This document shows positions 1 through 9,765 of a stretch of DNA of 64,000 bases, piece after piece; position 1 is the first letter of the stretch; each line of letters begins with the position of its first letter. Below the pieces are notes generated by a model. The model saw only the letters and a list, made by a program, of their open reading frames with translations, was not told where the DNA came from and did not search any database. Source of the DNA: Holophagales bacterium (GTDB lineage: Bacteria; Acidobacteriota; Thermoanaerobaculia; Multivoradales; JAGPDF01); the NCBI GenBank assembly GCA_016699405.1, contig CP064972.1:2759501-2823500 (forward strand), read 5' to 3'. Made by a program: the position numbers and the translations under genes.

Positions 1-314
1 GGCAGATCGTAGCGGTGGGGCACGGGGAACCGGAGCTCGGCGGTGACCAGCCCCGGAGTGGCCCCGAAGTCGAGGCGGGGAGGGTAGCCGGCGTCGCCGG
101 AGTTCAGCCAGTAGATGTGCCACCCGGGGTCGAGGGCCACCTCGAGGCCAAGCGCCAGCTCCGCGCCGCGGGGGGCGACGAGCCAGGGTGAGACGAGCCG
201 GACGGCGACGGGGCCGTCGTCGTGCCAGGGGCCGGAGACGGCACAGGTCGGCGCCGCGAGCAACGCCAGGGCGAGGGCCATCCGGGCCGAGCGGGAGGAG
301 GAGGACGCGGGCAT
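1..314 (-). CDS. DsbD-like N-terminal domain protein (5' end only)
   Basis: The reading frame runs off the left edge of the window, so only about the first 104 residues are seen. It starts at the ATG at 312-314 on the minus strand and opens with a hydrophobic signal segment (MALALALLAAP) ending near a Cys. The following stretch contains GWHIYWLNSGDAGYPPRLDF, which resembles the periplasmic N-terminal domain of DsbD/ScsB-type thiol:disulfide interchange proteins (family pattern GW..YW.NPGD.G.PP). These proteins carry reducing power across the inner membrane to periplasmic thioredoxin-like partners. The membrane and thioredoxin parts would lie outside the window, so the full architecture is unknown. 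The gene is divergent from typA. A TAGAAT hexamer at 330-325 on the minus strand, 11 bases before the start, is a possible -10 element. The family call rests on one motif plus the signal peptide. Confidence 0.7.
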   Translation of the reverse strand, partial: MPASSSSRSARMALALALLAAPTCAVSGPWHDDGPVAVRLVSPWLVAPRGAELALGLEVALDPGWHIYWLNSGDAGYPPRLDFGATPGLVTAELRFPVPHRYDL

Positions 315-440
315 CGGGGGGCGGATTCTACTCTCCGTGGTATTCTCCCGCGGCTTCCCGTCCCGGCCGGCCGGCTTTCCCTGCGGCTCGCGCCACCCCC
401 GAGACCTTCCGCGAACGACCCGACTCTCCGGAGCCAGCGC
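315..440. promoter_or_regulatory. Divergent intergenic region between dsbD-like gene and typA
   Basis: This 126-bp gap holds the upstream regions of two divergent genes. TAGAAT (minus strand, 330-325) resembles a -10 box for the leftward gene. No convincing ribosome-binding site precedes the typA ATG, and no second -10 can be named for typA with confidence. Confidence 0.3.
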
Positions 441-2270
<1,830 letters not shown>

Positions 2271-2408
2271 GCGGGGGAGTCCGGAGCGGCCGGCCGCTTC
2301 GGGGACCCTCCAACGCACCGCCAACGCTCGCCTGCGAGGCTGCGACCGGACCGCGAGGGTGCCGGGGCTCACGCCCTGCCCCTCGCCCGGACAGCTCGGA
2401 GGCGAGCA

Positions 2409-3851
2409 ATGGGAAACCTGACCAAGACAAGAGGGGCGGCTCTTCTCGGGCTCGCCCTGGCGGTCGCACCGGCGGGTGCGGCGACGATCCACGTCAGCAC
2501 CACCGCCGACGAGATGCTGGTCGACGGCAACTGCTCACTGCGCGAGGCGGTCGCCGCCGCCAACGGCGACGCGTCGTTCGACGCCTGCGAGGCCGGGTCG
2601 GGCGCCGACACGATCGAGGTGCCGGCCGGGCTCTACACGATCGCCCTGGCCGGCGCGCAGGAGGACCTCGGCAACACCGGCGATCTCGACCTGCTCGGAC
2701 CGGTGACCCTGCAGGGAGCCGGGGCGGGCTCGACGATCGTCGACGGCGGTCTGCTCGATCGCGTGTTCGACGTCAACCCGCTGAGCGTCGTCGACTCCTT
2801 CTCGGTCACCGTGAGCGGAATGACCCTCCAGCACGGCAAGGTCGCCGACCTCACGGCGATGGACGGCGGTTGTGTGGCGAGCCGGGGCTCCCTCCTGCTC
2901 GACGCGGTCGTTCTCGACGGTTGCACGGCGGTGCGGACGACACCGTCCGGCGCGATGCCTCGTGGCGGAGGCCTCTTCAACGCCGGGACGCTTCACCTGC
3001 AGAGCTCGCGGATCAGCGGCAGTTTGGCCGACTCCGCGTCGTTCATGGACGCCGGCGCCGGGGGCGGTCTCTACAACCTGTCGACCGGCGTGGCGACCCT
3101 CGTCGATTCGACGATCAGCGGCAACGGCGCCGGTCGCAACGACTTCACCAACGGACGCGGCGGGGGGATCTACAACGCGGGCGGCACGGTGAACCTGGAG
3201 CGCTGCACCGTCGCCGGCAATCGCGCTGGCGGGCAGAGCCCAGGCTCGAGCTACGGCGGGGGCATTTACAACGCCAGCGGTTCGATGGCGCTCGTCAACT
3301 CGACGGTCAGCGGCAACCTTTCCGAAGGCGGCATCTCCTTTGCCGGTGGCATTCAGACCGCCGGCAGCGCGGCCGTGATGACGCTGGTCAACTGCACGGT
3401 GGCCTGGAACGCGACCCCCGACATGAACCAGAGCGACAACTTGGCGCTTGCCGGCGGGGGCCTTACCCTGCGCAACACGATCGTCGCCGGAGGGCCCGAG
3501 AGCTGTTCGGGTCTGTCCGCCGCCAACTCGCTCGGGCACAACCTCGAGAGTCCGGGGAATCTGTGCGGCTTCGCGTCGACTGGCGATCAGGTCAACGTGC
3601 CGGCCGCCGCGCTGGCGCTGGAGGCACTGGCGCTCAACGCCCCGGGCACGACGGCCACCCATGCGCTCGGTGCGGGGAGCGTGGCGATCGGCGCCGCCGA
3701 TTCGCCGGCCTGTCCGGCCACCGACCAGCGCGGCGTCGTTCGTGACGCCGCCTGCGACATCGGCGCCTTCGAGTGGCCGCCTTCGATCGCCCTGCTCGCC
3801 GACGGCTTCGAAAGCGGCAACCTGCTCGAGTGGTCGGGCTCCCTGCGCTGA
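2409..3851 (+). CDS. Secreted CSLREA / parallel beta-helix (choice-of-anchor Q-like) protein
   Basis: The product is a 480-residue exported protein. A signal peptide (residues 1-24) is followed by the CSLREA signature at 42-47, which defines a widespread N-terminal domain of bacterial surface proteins. Most of the rest is a right-handed beta-helix built from imperfect repeats such as GGGLYN, GGGIYNAG and LVNSTVSGN. The region around residues 435-455 (VAIGAADSPACPATDQRG) matches the choice-of-anchor Q type ending found in such proteins. The last residues, LADGFESGNLLEW, carry the same tag as two other large secreted proteins in the window. The start is the ATG at 2409, preceded by GGAGGCGAGCA. 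The substrate or binding partner cannot be told from sequence; a surface or extracellular structural or adhesive role is the family expectation. Confidence 0.8.
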   Translation: MGNLTKTRGAALLGLALAVAPAGAATIHVSTTADEMLVDGNCSLREAVAAANGDASFDACEAGSGADTIEVPAGLYTIALAGAQEDLGNTGDLDLLGPVTLQGAGAGSTIVDGGLLDRVFDVNPLSVVDSFSVTVSGMTLQHGKVADLTAMDGGCVASRGSLLLDAVVLDGCTAVRTTPSGAMPRGGGLFNAGTLHLQSSRISGSLADSASFMDAGAGGGLYNLSTGVATLVDSTISGNGAGRNDFTNGRGGGIYNAGGTVNLERCTVAGNRAGGQSPGSSYGGGIYNASGSMALVNSTVSGNLSEGGISFAGGIQTAGSAAVMTLVNCTVAWNATPDMNQSDNLALAGGGLTLRNTIVAGGPESCSGLSAANSLGHNLESPGNLCGFASTGDQVNVPAAALALEALALNAPGTTATHALGAGSVAIGAADSPACPATDQRGVVRDAACDIGAFEWPPSIALLADGFESGNLLEWSGSLR

Positions 3852-4149
3852 GCCCGGCAGGTTGAGGGGGCAGGTCGCGCCCTCCAGGGTACGGCGCCCC
3901 GACGTCCGTCGCCGGCTGGCGCGGCCACGGCGGGAGGGGCCTTCGTCTTGCCCCGCTGCCGGGAAAATCGGATTCGATGGGGTGGGGATGGAGTCCGAGG
4001 CGAAAACGCGGTAGCGTTCGCGACGAATCGCGCGAGGTTCCCTTGCCCGCCCGACCTGCGCCCCGGATAGCCCGGACGCGGCCGACGTGGGCTTTCGGAT
4101 ATCGATGCTGCCGGAGCGCCTCCGGTGGCTCACGCCCCAAGGAGGGACC

Positions 4150-7029
4150 GTGAACGAAACGCGCATCTCGAGACTCGCCGTAGGAGCCGTCCTCTTGGCT
4201 CTCGCGGCCCCGGTCGTCGCTGTCGATTCGCCGCCCCAGATCACCTTCCGCGGCGCCAGCCGGGCCATCCAGTTCGATGTCTCGCCGCCTCTCCGCGACA
4301 TTCCGCCGATCAAGCCGATTCCGGGGCTGTCGCTCCAGACCCGGCGTGAAGGAATGCCGGGCGAGGACCTGAACAAAACGACCGGTCCGCAGAGCATCGA
4401 CCTGCTGGTCCAGGACTGGATCGGCTCCGGCGAGATGCCGGCGCCGAGCATCTCGTTCAATGGGCCGAGCAACGTGTCGGGCGTGTCGCCGCCGGACCCG
4501 GTCGGCGATGTCGGTCCGAACCACTACGTGGCGATGAGCAACCTGTCGTTCCAGGTCTTCAGCAAGACCGGCACTTCGCTCTATGGGCCGGCGCTCAACA
4601 ACACGCTGTGGAGCGGATTCGGCGGCCCCTGCCAGACGGAGAACGCCGGCGACCCGGTGGTCCTCTACGACCAGTTCGCCGACCGCTGGCTGCTGACCCA
4701 GTTCACCGCGAACGGCCCCACCTACTACAACTGCGTGGCCCTCTCCACGACCAACGATCCGACCGGGACCTACTATCGGTGGGCGTTCACCACCGGGACG
4801 AACTTCCCGGACTACCCGAAGTACGGCATCTGGTCCGACGCCTACTACATCAGCACGCGCGAATTCGCCGGGTCGCCGTTCGCCGGGGTCGGCGCGTACG
4901 CCCTGAACCGGACGCAGATGATCGCCGGCAACCCGGCCCCCCAGGTCGTCTCCTTCCTGGCCGCACCGACCGGTGCCGGCGCCAACGTCGGCGACGGTCT
5001 GCTGCCGGCCGACATCGAAGGACCGGTGCTCCCGCCGGCGGGGACGCCGGAGTTCTTCCTCGGAACGCAGGACGACGGTGGCCCCTACTCGGCAGCTTCG
5101 GACGCCATCAACCTCTACAAGTTCCACGTCGACTTCGCCGTGCCGGCCAACTCGACGTTCACGCTGGCCAACACCATCCCGGTCGGCGCCTTCGATTCGA
5201 GCCCGGTGTTCTGCTCGGGCCGTGCGTGTATTCCTCAGCCCGGCACCACGAACAAGCTGGATCACCTCGGCTATCGCCAGCGGCCGTTGCACCGCGCGGC
5301 CTATCGCAACTTCGGCGACCACGAAGCGATCGTCACCAACCAGTCGGTCGAAGCGTCCGCCACCATGTCCGGCATCCGCTGGTGGGAGATTCGCAGCCCG
5401 AATTCCAGCCCGGTGATCTTCCAGGAAGGGACCTACGCTCCAGGGACCACCGACGGCATCCACCGCTGGATGGGGTCGCTCGCCATCGACAGCGCGGGGA
5501 ACATGGCGCTCGGCTACAGCGTCTCCGACGGCGTCTCGGTCTTCCCGGGATTGCGCTACACCGGGCGTCTGTCGGCTGACCCGCTGAACACGATGCCCCA
5601 GGGTGAAGGGACGATCATCGCCGGAACGGGATCGCAGACCGGCTCGAACCGCTGGGGCGACTACACCTCGATGAACGTCGACCCGATCGACGACTGCACC
5701 TTCTGGTATGTCGACGAGTGGGTTCCGACCACGAGCTCGGTCGGTTGGCAGTTGCGCATCGGCGCCTTCAAGTTCGACCAGTGCGGCACGCCGGACTTCT
5801 ACCTCGCGGCCTCGCCGCTCGACCAGACGATCTGCGCCGGCTCCAACGCCACGGTGACCGTCAACGTCGGTTCGATCTCGGGCTTCTCGAACAACGTCAC
5901 CCTCGGTGCCACCGGGAACCCCGGCGGCACGACGGTGGGCTTCGCCCCGAACCCGGTGACGCCGCCCGGTTCGACTACGTTCACCCTCGGCAACACCGGC
6001 GCCGCGGCCTTCGGCACCTATCCGATCAACATCGCCGGGACAGCCACCGCCAGCCCCGGCCACAACTCGAACGTCAACGTGACGATCGACACGGCAGCCC
6101 CAGCCGCGCCGTCGCTCACGGCGCCCGCCAACGGTGCGCTGAACGTCGCGGTCCGGCCGACCTTCCAGTGGGGTGCTGCCGTCCAGGCGGTGAGCTATCG
6201 TCTCCAGGTTTCGAACTCGGCGGGCTTCGGCTCGCTGCTCCTCGACCAGGCCGGGATCACGGCGACGAGCTACACGCCGACGATCGATCTGCCGAGCAAC
6301 ACGGTGCTCTACTGGCGTGTCAGCGCGACCAACCCGTGCGGCCCCGGTGCGGATTCGTCGGTCTACACCTTCTCGACGACGGCGCTGCCGGGCGACTGCG
6401 GTATCGGCACGACGCCGCAGCAGGTCTTCTTCGAGAACTTCGACGGGGTCGTCACCGGCTGGACCCACAGCGGCACCGGCGACACTTGGGCGAGCTCGAC
6501 GACGCGCAATCACAGCGCGCCGAACGCCTACCTCGCCGTCGACACGACGACGGTCTCCGACCAGCGCCTCGTCTCGCCGGCGATCGTTCTGCCGGCGGCC
6601 GCCTCCGGGCTGACGCTGCAGTTCTGGAATTACCAGTCGTTCGAAGACAATCCGCCGAACTGCTACGACGGCGCGATCCTCGAGGTCACGACCGACGGCG
6701 GCACGAACTGGACGCAGATCCCCAACGGATCGCTGCAGACCGATCCCTACAACGGGACCGTCTCGGCGAGCTTCTCGAATCCGCTGGCCAGCCTCAGCGC
6801 TTGGTGCGGCGACCCGCAGGACTGGCTGAACTCGGTCGTCGACCTCTCGGCCTACGCCGGCAACACCGTGCAATTCCGCTTCCGCATCGGCACGGACACC
6901 TCGGCCGGCCGTTCGCCCGACGGCTGGCACATCGACGACGTGAAGGTCCAGGCCTGCATGGCAGGGCTCTTCCGCGACGGCTTCGAGAGCGGCACCTTCT
7001 CTGGATGGAACGGCGGGGCCTACAACTGA
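4150..7029 (+). CDS. Large secreted protein with Ig/Fn3-like and choice-of-anchor J-type modules
   Basis: The product is a 959-residue exported protein of unknown function. The start is taken as GTG at 4150 because AAGGAGGG lies just upstream (4139-4146) and a signal peptide follows (about residues 1-32, ending PVVAVDS). An ATG at 4087 would add 21 unlikely residues. Residues about 100-560 form a domain rich in Trp and Asp (DPVGDVGPNHYVAMSN; DRWLLTQFT), which I do not recognise as a known enzyme and which may be a propeller. Residues about 560-660 and 660-760 look like Ig/Fn3-like modules (PSLTAPANGALNVAVRPTF). Residues about 775-940 resemble a choice-of-anchor J/MAM-like jelly roll (FENFDG, LTLQFWNYQSFED, WHIDDVKV). 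The protein ends FRDGFESGTFSGWNGGAYN. The C-terminal ~390 residues are closely similar to those of the S8 protease at 16777-20277. A strong terminator follows. Confidence 0.75.
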   Translation: MNETRISRLAVGAVLLALAAPVVAVDSPPQITFRGASRAIQFDVSPPLRDIPPIKPIPGLSLQTRREGMPGEDLNKTTGPQSIDLLVQDWIGSGEMPAPSISFNGPSNVSGVSPPDPVGDVGPNHYVAMSNLSFQVFSKTGTSLYGPALNNTLWSGFGGPCQTENAGDPVVLYDQFADRWLLTQFTANGPTYYNCVALSTTNDPTGTYYRWAFTTGTNFPDYPKYGIWSDAYYISTREFAGSPFAGVGAYALNRTQMIAGNPAPQVVSFLAAPTGAGANVGDGLLPADIEGPVLPPAGTPEFFLGTQDDGGPYSAASDAINLYKFHVDFAVPANSTFTLANTIPVGAFDSSPVFCSGRACIPQPGTTNKLDHLGYRQRPLHRAAYRNFGDHEAIVTNQSVEASATMSGIRWWEIRSPNSSPVIFQEGTYAPGTTDGIHRWMGSLAIDSAGNMALGYSVSDGVSVFPGLRYTGRLSADPLNTMPQGEGTIIAGTGSQTGSNRWGDYTSMNVDPIDDCTFWYVDEWVPTTSSVGWQLRIGAFKFDQCGTPDFYLAASPLDQTICAGSNATVTVNVGSISGFSNNVTLGATGNPGGTTVGFAPNPVTPPGSTTFTLGNTGAAAFGTYPINIAGTATASPGHNSNVNVTIDTAAPAAPSLTAPANGALNVAVRPTFQWGAAVQAVSYRLQVSNSAGFGSLLLDQAGITATSYTPTIDLPSNTVLYWRVSATNPCGPGADSSVYTFSTTALPGDCGIGTTPQQVFFENFDGVVTGWTHSGTGDTWASSTTRNHSAPNAYLAVDTTTVSDQRLVSPAIVLPAAASGLTLQFWNYQSFEDNPPNCYDGAILEVTTDGGTNWTQIPNGSLQTDPYNGTVSASFSNPLASLSAWCGDPQDWLNSVVDLSAYAGNTVQFRFRIGTDTSAGRSPDGWHIDDVKVQACMAGLFRDGFESGTFSGWNGGAYN

Positions 7030-7064
7030 TTCCCCCGCAGTTCCTCGACACCACCGCTTGAACG

Positions 7065-7100
7065 ACGGCCGGCCCTCCGGGGCCGGCCGTTTCGTTTACT
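7065..7100 (+). terminator. Rho-independent terminator after the secreted protein gene
   Basis: A perfect 10-bp stem (ACGGCCGGCC at 7065-7074, complement at 7081-7090) with a 6-base loop is followed by TTCGTTT. It sits 36 bases past the stop codon of the gene ending at 7029 and marks the left border of the accessory island. Confidence 0.8.
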
Positions 7101-7329
7101 CTCAACTCCGAAGGCAACGTGGAGCTTCCGCTGCTCGAGGTCGGCCGGCTGACACCTTTCCGCCGCCCCGCACATGGTCCGGCGCTGGCTGCACCCATCG
7201 CAGCGCCGGCTTCGCGTGCTGCGGTGGTGGACAGGTGCTGGACAGGTGCCAGCCACCTTCCAAGGGCCGATGGCGAGTGCCCAGACGGCACTCGGGATGA
7301 CTGCGCCTCCTATACGAAAGCGCCTTGAC
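7101..7329. other. Intergenic region at the left edge of the accessory island
   Basis: No convincing gene is seen here. The one extended open frame (from 7174) reaches into the membrane-protein gene but lacks a signal or domain, so I treat it as an upstream extension. The stretch holds one copy of the short island repeat (7245-7268), preceded by a partial copy (ACAGGTGCTGG at 7231-7241). Confidence 0.5.
7245..7268 (+). repeat. Island short repeat, copy 1 (GGTGCCAGCCACCTT type)
   Basis: GGTGCCAGCCACCTT is followed by CCAAGGGCC. The same core recurs at 10300 (GGTGCCAGCCACCTT plus ACAATCGGCC) and, degenerate, at 8204 (CGTGACAGCCATCTT plus ACAATCGGC). All copies are on the plus strand, and each lies in a gap between small island genes or at a gene edge. 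Confidence 0.6.
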
Positions 7330-7737
7330 ATGACCGGATTCTCGATGGGGGCATTGGCGGTGGCTTTCGAGAGCCTCGTGCTTGCCACCAACAGGGTGGC
7401 ATTGATCCTCGTAGGAGCACTCGGGCTCGTATTGGTTGCGGCCTCGCTCGTTCTCGAGCAGCCATTTCAGGGCGGCATACTCCTCGTTGGGCTATTTGGA
7501 GTCCTTGCCTTGGTTTGTGAGGTCACGAAGAGAAGGTACGCCCGTCTGAGCCTCCTCTCAGGAATTGGGGCGGACGTTTTCGGCTCCCTCATGTTTCTGA
7601 TTCCGAACGCGGGTGCGGCCTCGCCTGGGCTCGGTGAGTGGATCGGAAGGGCGGTTGGAGCCGTAGTCCTGTTCCTCCTGCCAGCTGTTCTCCATCTGCG
7701 TGTTGGCTTTGGAGTCAGCCGGCAGAAGGCTGGATAG
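7330..7737 (+). CDS. Small orphan membrane protein
   Basis: The product is a 135-residue predicted inner-membrane protein with four hydrophobic stretches: about residues 17-35 (VALILVGALGLVLVAA), 42-58 (GILLVGLFGVLALVC), 72-90 (SGIGADVFGSLMFLIP) and 100-122 (GRAVGAVVLFLLPAVLH). A short basic segment (TKRRYAR) lies in the middle. The ATG at 7330 is chosen because upstream in-frame residues are basic and unlike a protein start. I recognise no family. It is the first gene of the island and has no obvious operon partner. Its composition is visibly less GC-rich than the flanks. Confidence 0.55.
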   Translation: MTGFSMGALAVAFESLVLATNRVALILVGALGLVLVAASLVLEQPFQGGILLVGLFGVLALVCEVTKRRYARLSLLSGIGADVFGSLMFLIPNAGAASPGLGEWIGRAVGAVVLFLLPAVLHLRVGFGVSRQKAG

Positions 7738-7833
7738 GTCAACCGAAGAATGACGGCTAGGCAGACCGCTCGAGACTCGAACTGCGAGTCCGATAGGCTC
7801 GAGCAAGCGGCTGCGTGACGGGGAGAAGGAGTG

Positions 7834-8121
7834 ATGATCGTTCACACACGAGACCTGCGGGAACTAGCGGAGATGCTGCTGAATCACCTGGAGGAGACAG
7901 GCCAGGCGAGCGTGAGGGTAGACTGGGACTACTACTGGTTTGTACCGCGAGAGGTCGCTTTCGATCCCTATTCAAAGCCTTGCGAACTCTCCCTCGGGCA
8001 AATCAGTGACGACTGGTCGACGATGACGAAGGTCCTGAGCGGAGAGCTCCCCCCAGTCGGACTGACGTTGGTTGAGTTCGGGATGCTCCTGCGGGCGGTA
8101 GGGGAGGCAGCTCGCGAGTAG
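7834..8121 (+). CDS. Small hypothetical protein (about 95 aa)
   Basis: The product is a soluble, acidic protein of about 95 residues, with no signal peptide. It has a tryptophan- and tyrosine-rich centre (VRVDWDYYWFVP) and a conserved-looking LSLGQISDDW segment. GAGAAGGA at 7823-7830 lies directly before GTG 7831, so the ATG at 7834 gives the better spacing. Small acidic single-domain proteins like this occur among immunity proteins of toxin cassettes, which would fit the island, but nothing in the sequence proves it. Confidence 0.55.
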   Translation: MIVHTRDLRELAEMLLNHLEETGQASVRVDWDYYWFVPREVAFDPYSKPCELSLGQISDDWSTMTKVLSGELPPVGLTLVEFGMLLRAVGEAARE

Positions 8122-8203
8122 CGGCGACGGCTCCAACAGGATTCGCACGCGGTATCGTTTCGGGTCCAGAGACCAGTCGATGGCCGTTGTGGTCGGCCGT
8201 AAG

Positions 8204-8227
8204 CGTGACAGCCATCTTACAATCGGC
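8204..8227 (+). repeat. Island short repeat, copy 2 (degenerate)
   Basis: CGTGACAGCCATCTTACAATCGGC differs from copy 3 (10300) at a few positions, in a 24-base match. It overlaps the start of the open frame of the IS-interrupted gene, so the repeat marks the point where the gene's reading frame becomes coding-like. Confidence 0.55.
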
Positions 8228-8293
8228 TTCGACAGACGGCAGACTGGAAGAACGATGCAGATGAGGTACTTGCTACCATCAACGTAGAGCGCC

Positions 8294-8334
8294 TGAGCCC
8301 TGCCCCTTCATCGGTCCATCTCGGATGAGAGTCC
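8294..8334 (+). repeat. IS3 element terminal inverted repeat, left (transposase 3' side)
   Basis: TGAGCCCTGCCCC, then TCGGTCCA, then TGAGAGTCC read inward from the left boundary; these blocks match the right terminus in the opposite orientation. CGCC precedes it directly. Confidence 0.85.
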
Positions 8335-8347
8335 GGGTTGAATGATC

Positions 8348-9477
8348 TCACTGGACCAGGTTCTTCGGAGTTTGCAGCCCGGAGGGAGCCGTAGGCGACC
8401 GGAGGGATGCAAACTCCGCCGGCGTGAGCCCTCCCAGGCTCGTGTGGGGCCGGTCGTGGTTGTACTCGACGCGCCATGCCTCGATCCGCTGTCGGGCGTC
8501 GGCCAGGGAGTCGAACCAGTTGGCCTCGAGGCAGTCGCGCCGCATCGTCCCGTTGAAGCTCTCGATGAAGCAGTTCTCGATCGGCTTGCCGGGCCGAATG
8601 AAGCGCATCTGGACACCCTTCTCGCTCGCCCAGCGGTCGAGAGCCTTGCTCGTAAACTCCGGCCCGTTGTCGACCCACAGCTCGCTCGGCACGCCGCGTT
8701 CGGAGACGAGGCGGTCGAGCACCCGGGTGACCCGCTCGGCGGGCAGCGACAGGTCCACCTCCGTCGCCAGGCACTCGCGGTGGTACTCATCGAGCACGTT
8801 GAGCAGGCGGAAGCAACGACCGCTGCTCAGGCTGTCCTGCATGAAGTCCATCGACCAGCGCTGTGTGGGGCCGGTGGCGGCCAACTCCCGGCTTCGCTGG
8901 GCCGCCGCGATGAGCTTCTTGCGCGGTTTCTGGCGCAGCCCCAGACGCTCGAGTCGATAGAGCCGCAGGATTCGCTTCCGATTCACCGCAAACCCTTCGC
9001 GACGCAGCTGCAGCCAGAGCAGATCGCACCCGTGGCGCGGCCTCTGGGCCGCGAGTTCCAGAAGTCGCTGCTGGAGGCGCGGGTCCGTCTTCCGTCGAGC
9101 CTGGTACCGCACCGTCGAACGATGCGCGAGCGCCAGCCTCGTCGCTCGCCGCTCGCTCAGCTCGAACTGCACCCGGATCGCCGTGGAGACCTCGCGCCGG
9201 GCCGGCGAGGTCACCACTTTTTTCCCAGCGCCCACTGTAGCGCCTGCTTGTCGAGCGTCAGGTCGGCTACCAGGGTCTTGAGGCGGCGATTCTCGTCCTC
9301 GAGCTGGCGAAGCCGCTTCGCCTCGCTCACTTCCATGCCGCCGAACTTCTTCTTCCACCGGTAGTACGTCGCCTCGGTGACCCCGCGCTGACGGCACACC
9401 TCCTTCACCGCCATCCCGGCCTCGGCTGCCTTCAGCACCCCGATGATCTGCTCTTCGCTGAACCGCTTCTTGCGCAT
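8348..9477 (-). CDS. IS3-family transposase OrfAB (by -1 frameshift)
   Basis: The full transposase is OrfA fused to OrfB through a slip at 9217-9223, giving about 376 residues: 87 from OrfA and 289 from OrfB. The OrfB part has an HTH_21-like segment (HRSTVRYQARRK, then RPRHGCDLLWLQLR), followed by the rve-type integrase core. The catalytic DDE triad is visible as WSMDFMQD, WVDNGPEF and FIESFNGTMR. The C-terminus has the usual YNHDRPHTSLGGLTP block. The OrfB frame alone is open from 9397, but the part above 9217 is not transposase-like, so expression through the frameshift is the sensible reading. No disabling mutation is seen. Confidence 0.93.
9211..9477 (-). CDS. IS3-family OrfA (HTH DNA-binding protein)
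   Basis: The 88-residue OrfA begins MRKKRFSEEQIIGVLKAAEA. It has a helix-turn-helix (VKEVCRQRGVTEATYYRWKK) and a leucine-zipper-like coiled coil (RLRQLEDENRRLKTLVADL), the standard HTH_Tnp_1 layout of IS3 elements. It ends LGKKW-stop directly after the slippery heptamer. OrfA alone normally acts as a DNA-binding regulator of transposition. Confidence 0.93.
   Translation of the reverse strand: MRKKRFSEEQIIGVLKAAEAGMAVKEVCRQRGVTEATYYRWKKKFGGMEVSEAKRLRQLEDENRRLKTLVADLTLDKQALQWALGKKW
9217..9223 (-). promoter_or_regulatory. Programmed -1 ribosomal frameshift site
   Basis: On the minus strand the end of orfA reads GGA AAA AAG TGG TGA, which contains the slippery heptamer A-AAA-AAG in the zero frame two codons before the stop. 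A -1 slip there continues as GTG GTG ACC TCG, which is the OrfB frame (VVTS). The OrfB frame is indeed -1 relative to OrfA. Confidence 0.88.
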
Positions 9478-9505
9478 CGCGCCCTCCGGGCTTCCGCCCC
9501 GCGGA

Positions 9506-9547
9506 GGACTCTCACTCTAACTGGACCGACTTTCGGGGAAGGGCTCA
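9506..9547 (-). repeat. IS3 element terminal inverted repeat, right (orfA 5' side)
   Basis: Read on the minus strand from 9547: TGAGCCCTTCCCC, TCGGTCCA, TGAGAGTCC, matching the left terminus with one base of extra spacing. CGCC (9548-9551) follows on the plus strand as the target duplication. Confidence 0.85.
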
Positions 9548-9765
9548 CGCCATGTCCGAGAATCGTCGGGTGATCCTGCGGCGCTTGCAAGAGAGTACGC
9601 GGACACGTTCATGCATGAATCGCTGCATGCAGTGGACTTTGGGGCAGCGACGAGCACACCGCGCGAAACTGCTGCGCGGACCTACTTGCTTGATGTGAAG
9701 CGCGACGGCGAACCGTCTCTGATGGACTTTCGACTCGAGATTGGATACAGCGGAGGCAAGACACT

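Larger units (their letters stand above)
8294..9547 (-). mobile_element. Complete IS3-family insertion sequence (IS407-group-like), 1254 bp
   Basis: Both ends are visible. The left end begins TGAGCCCTGCCCC and the right end, read inward on the minus strand, TGAGCCCTTCCCC. Both then share TCGGTCCA and TGAGAGTCC, giving imperfect terminal inverted repeats of about 41 bp (8294-8334 and 9506-9547). The element is flanked by a perfect 4-bp direct repeat, CGCC, at 8290-8293 and 9548-9551. TG...CA ends, a 4-bp target duplication and OrfA/OrfB linked by a -1 frameshift are typical of IS3 elements of the IS407 type. All parts look intact, so it is potentially active and the insertion is probably recent. 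It breaks a small gene carrying an HExxH motif. Confidence 0.95.

Noticed and set aside
3852..4149. Possible riboswitch in the 298-bp gap before the secreted protein
   Set aside because: I looked for a conserved core with paired arms and found only scattered short stems; nothing fits a known riboswitch class, so no feature is claimed.
3634..6930. A 1098-codon open frame on the minus strand
   Set aside because: It is antisense to the secreted proteins and has no start context, signal or domain. The plus-strand frame carries recognisable modules.
8348..9397. OrfB of the IS as a separately started 349-aa protein
   Set aside because: The ~60 residues before the slippery site are not transposase-like and the slip site joins OrfA to OrfB exactly; the fused form is the sensible product.
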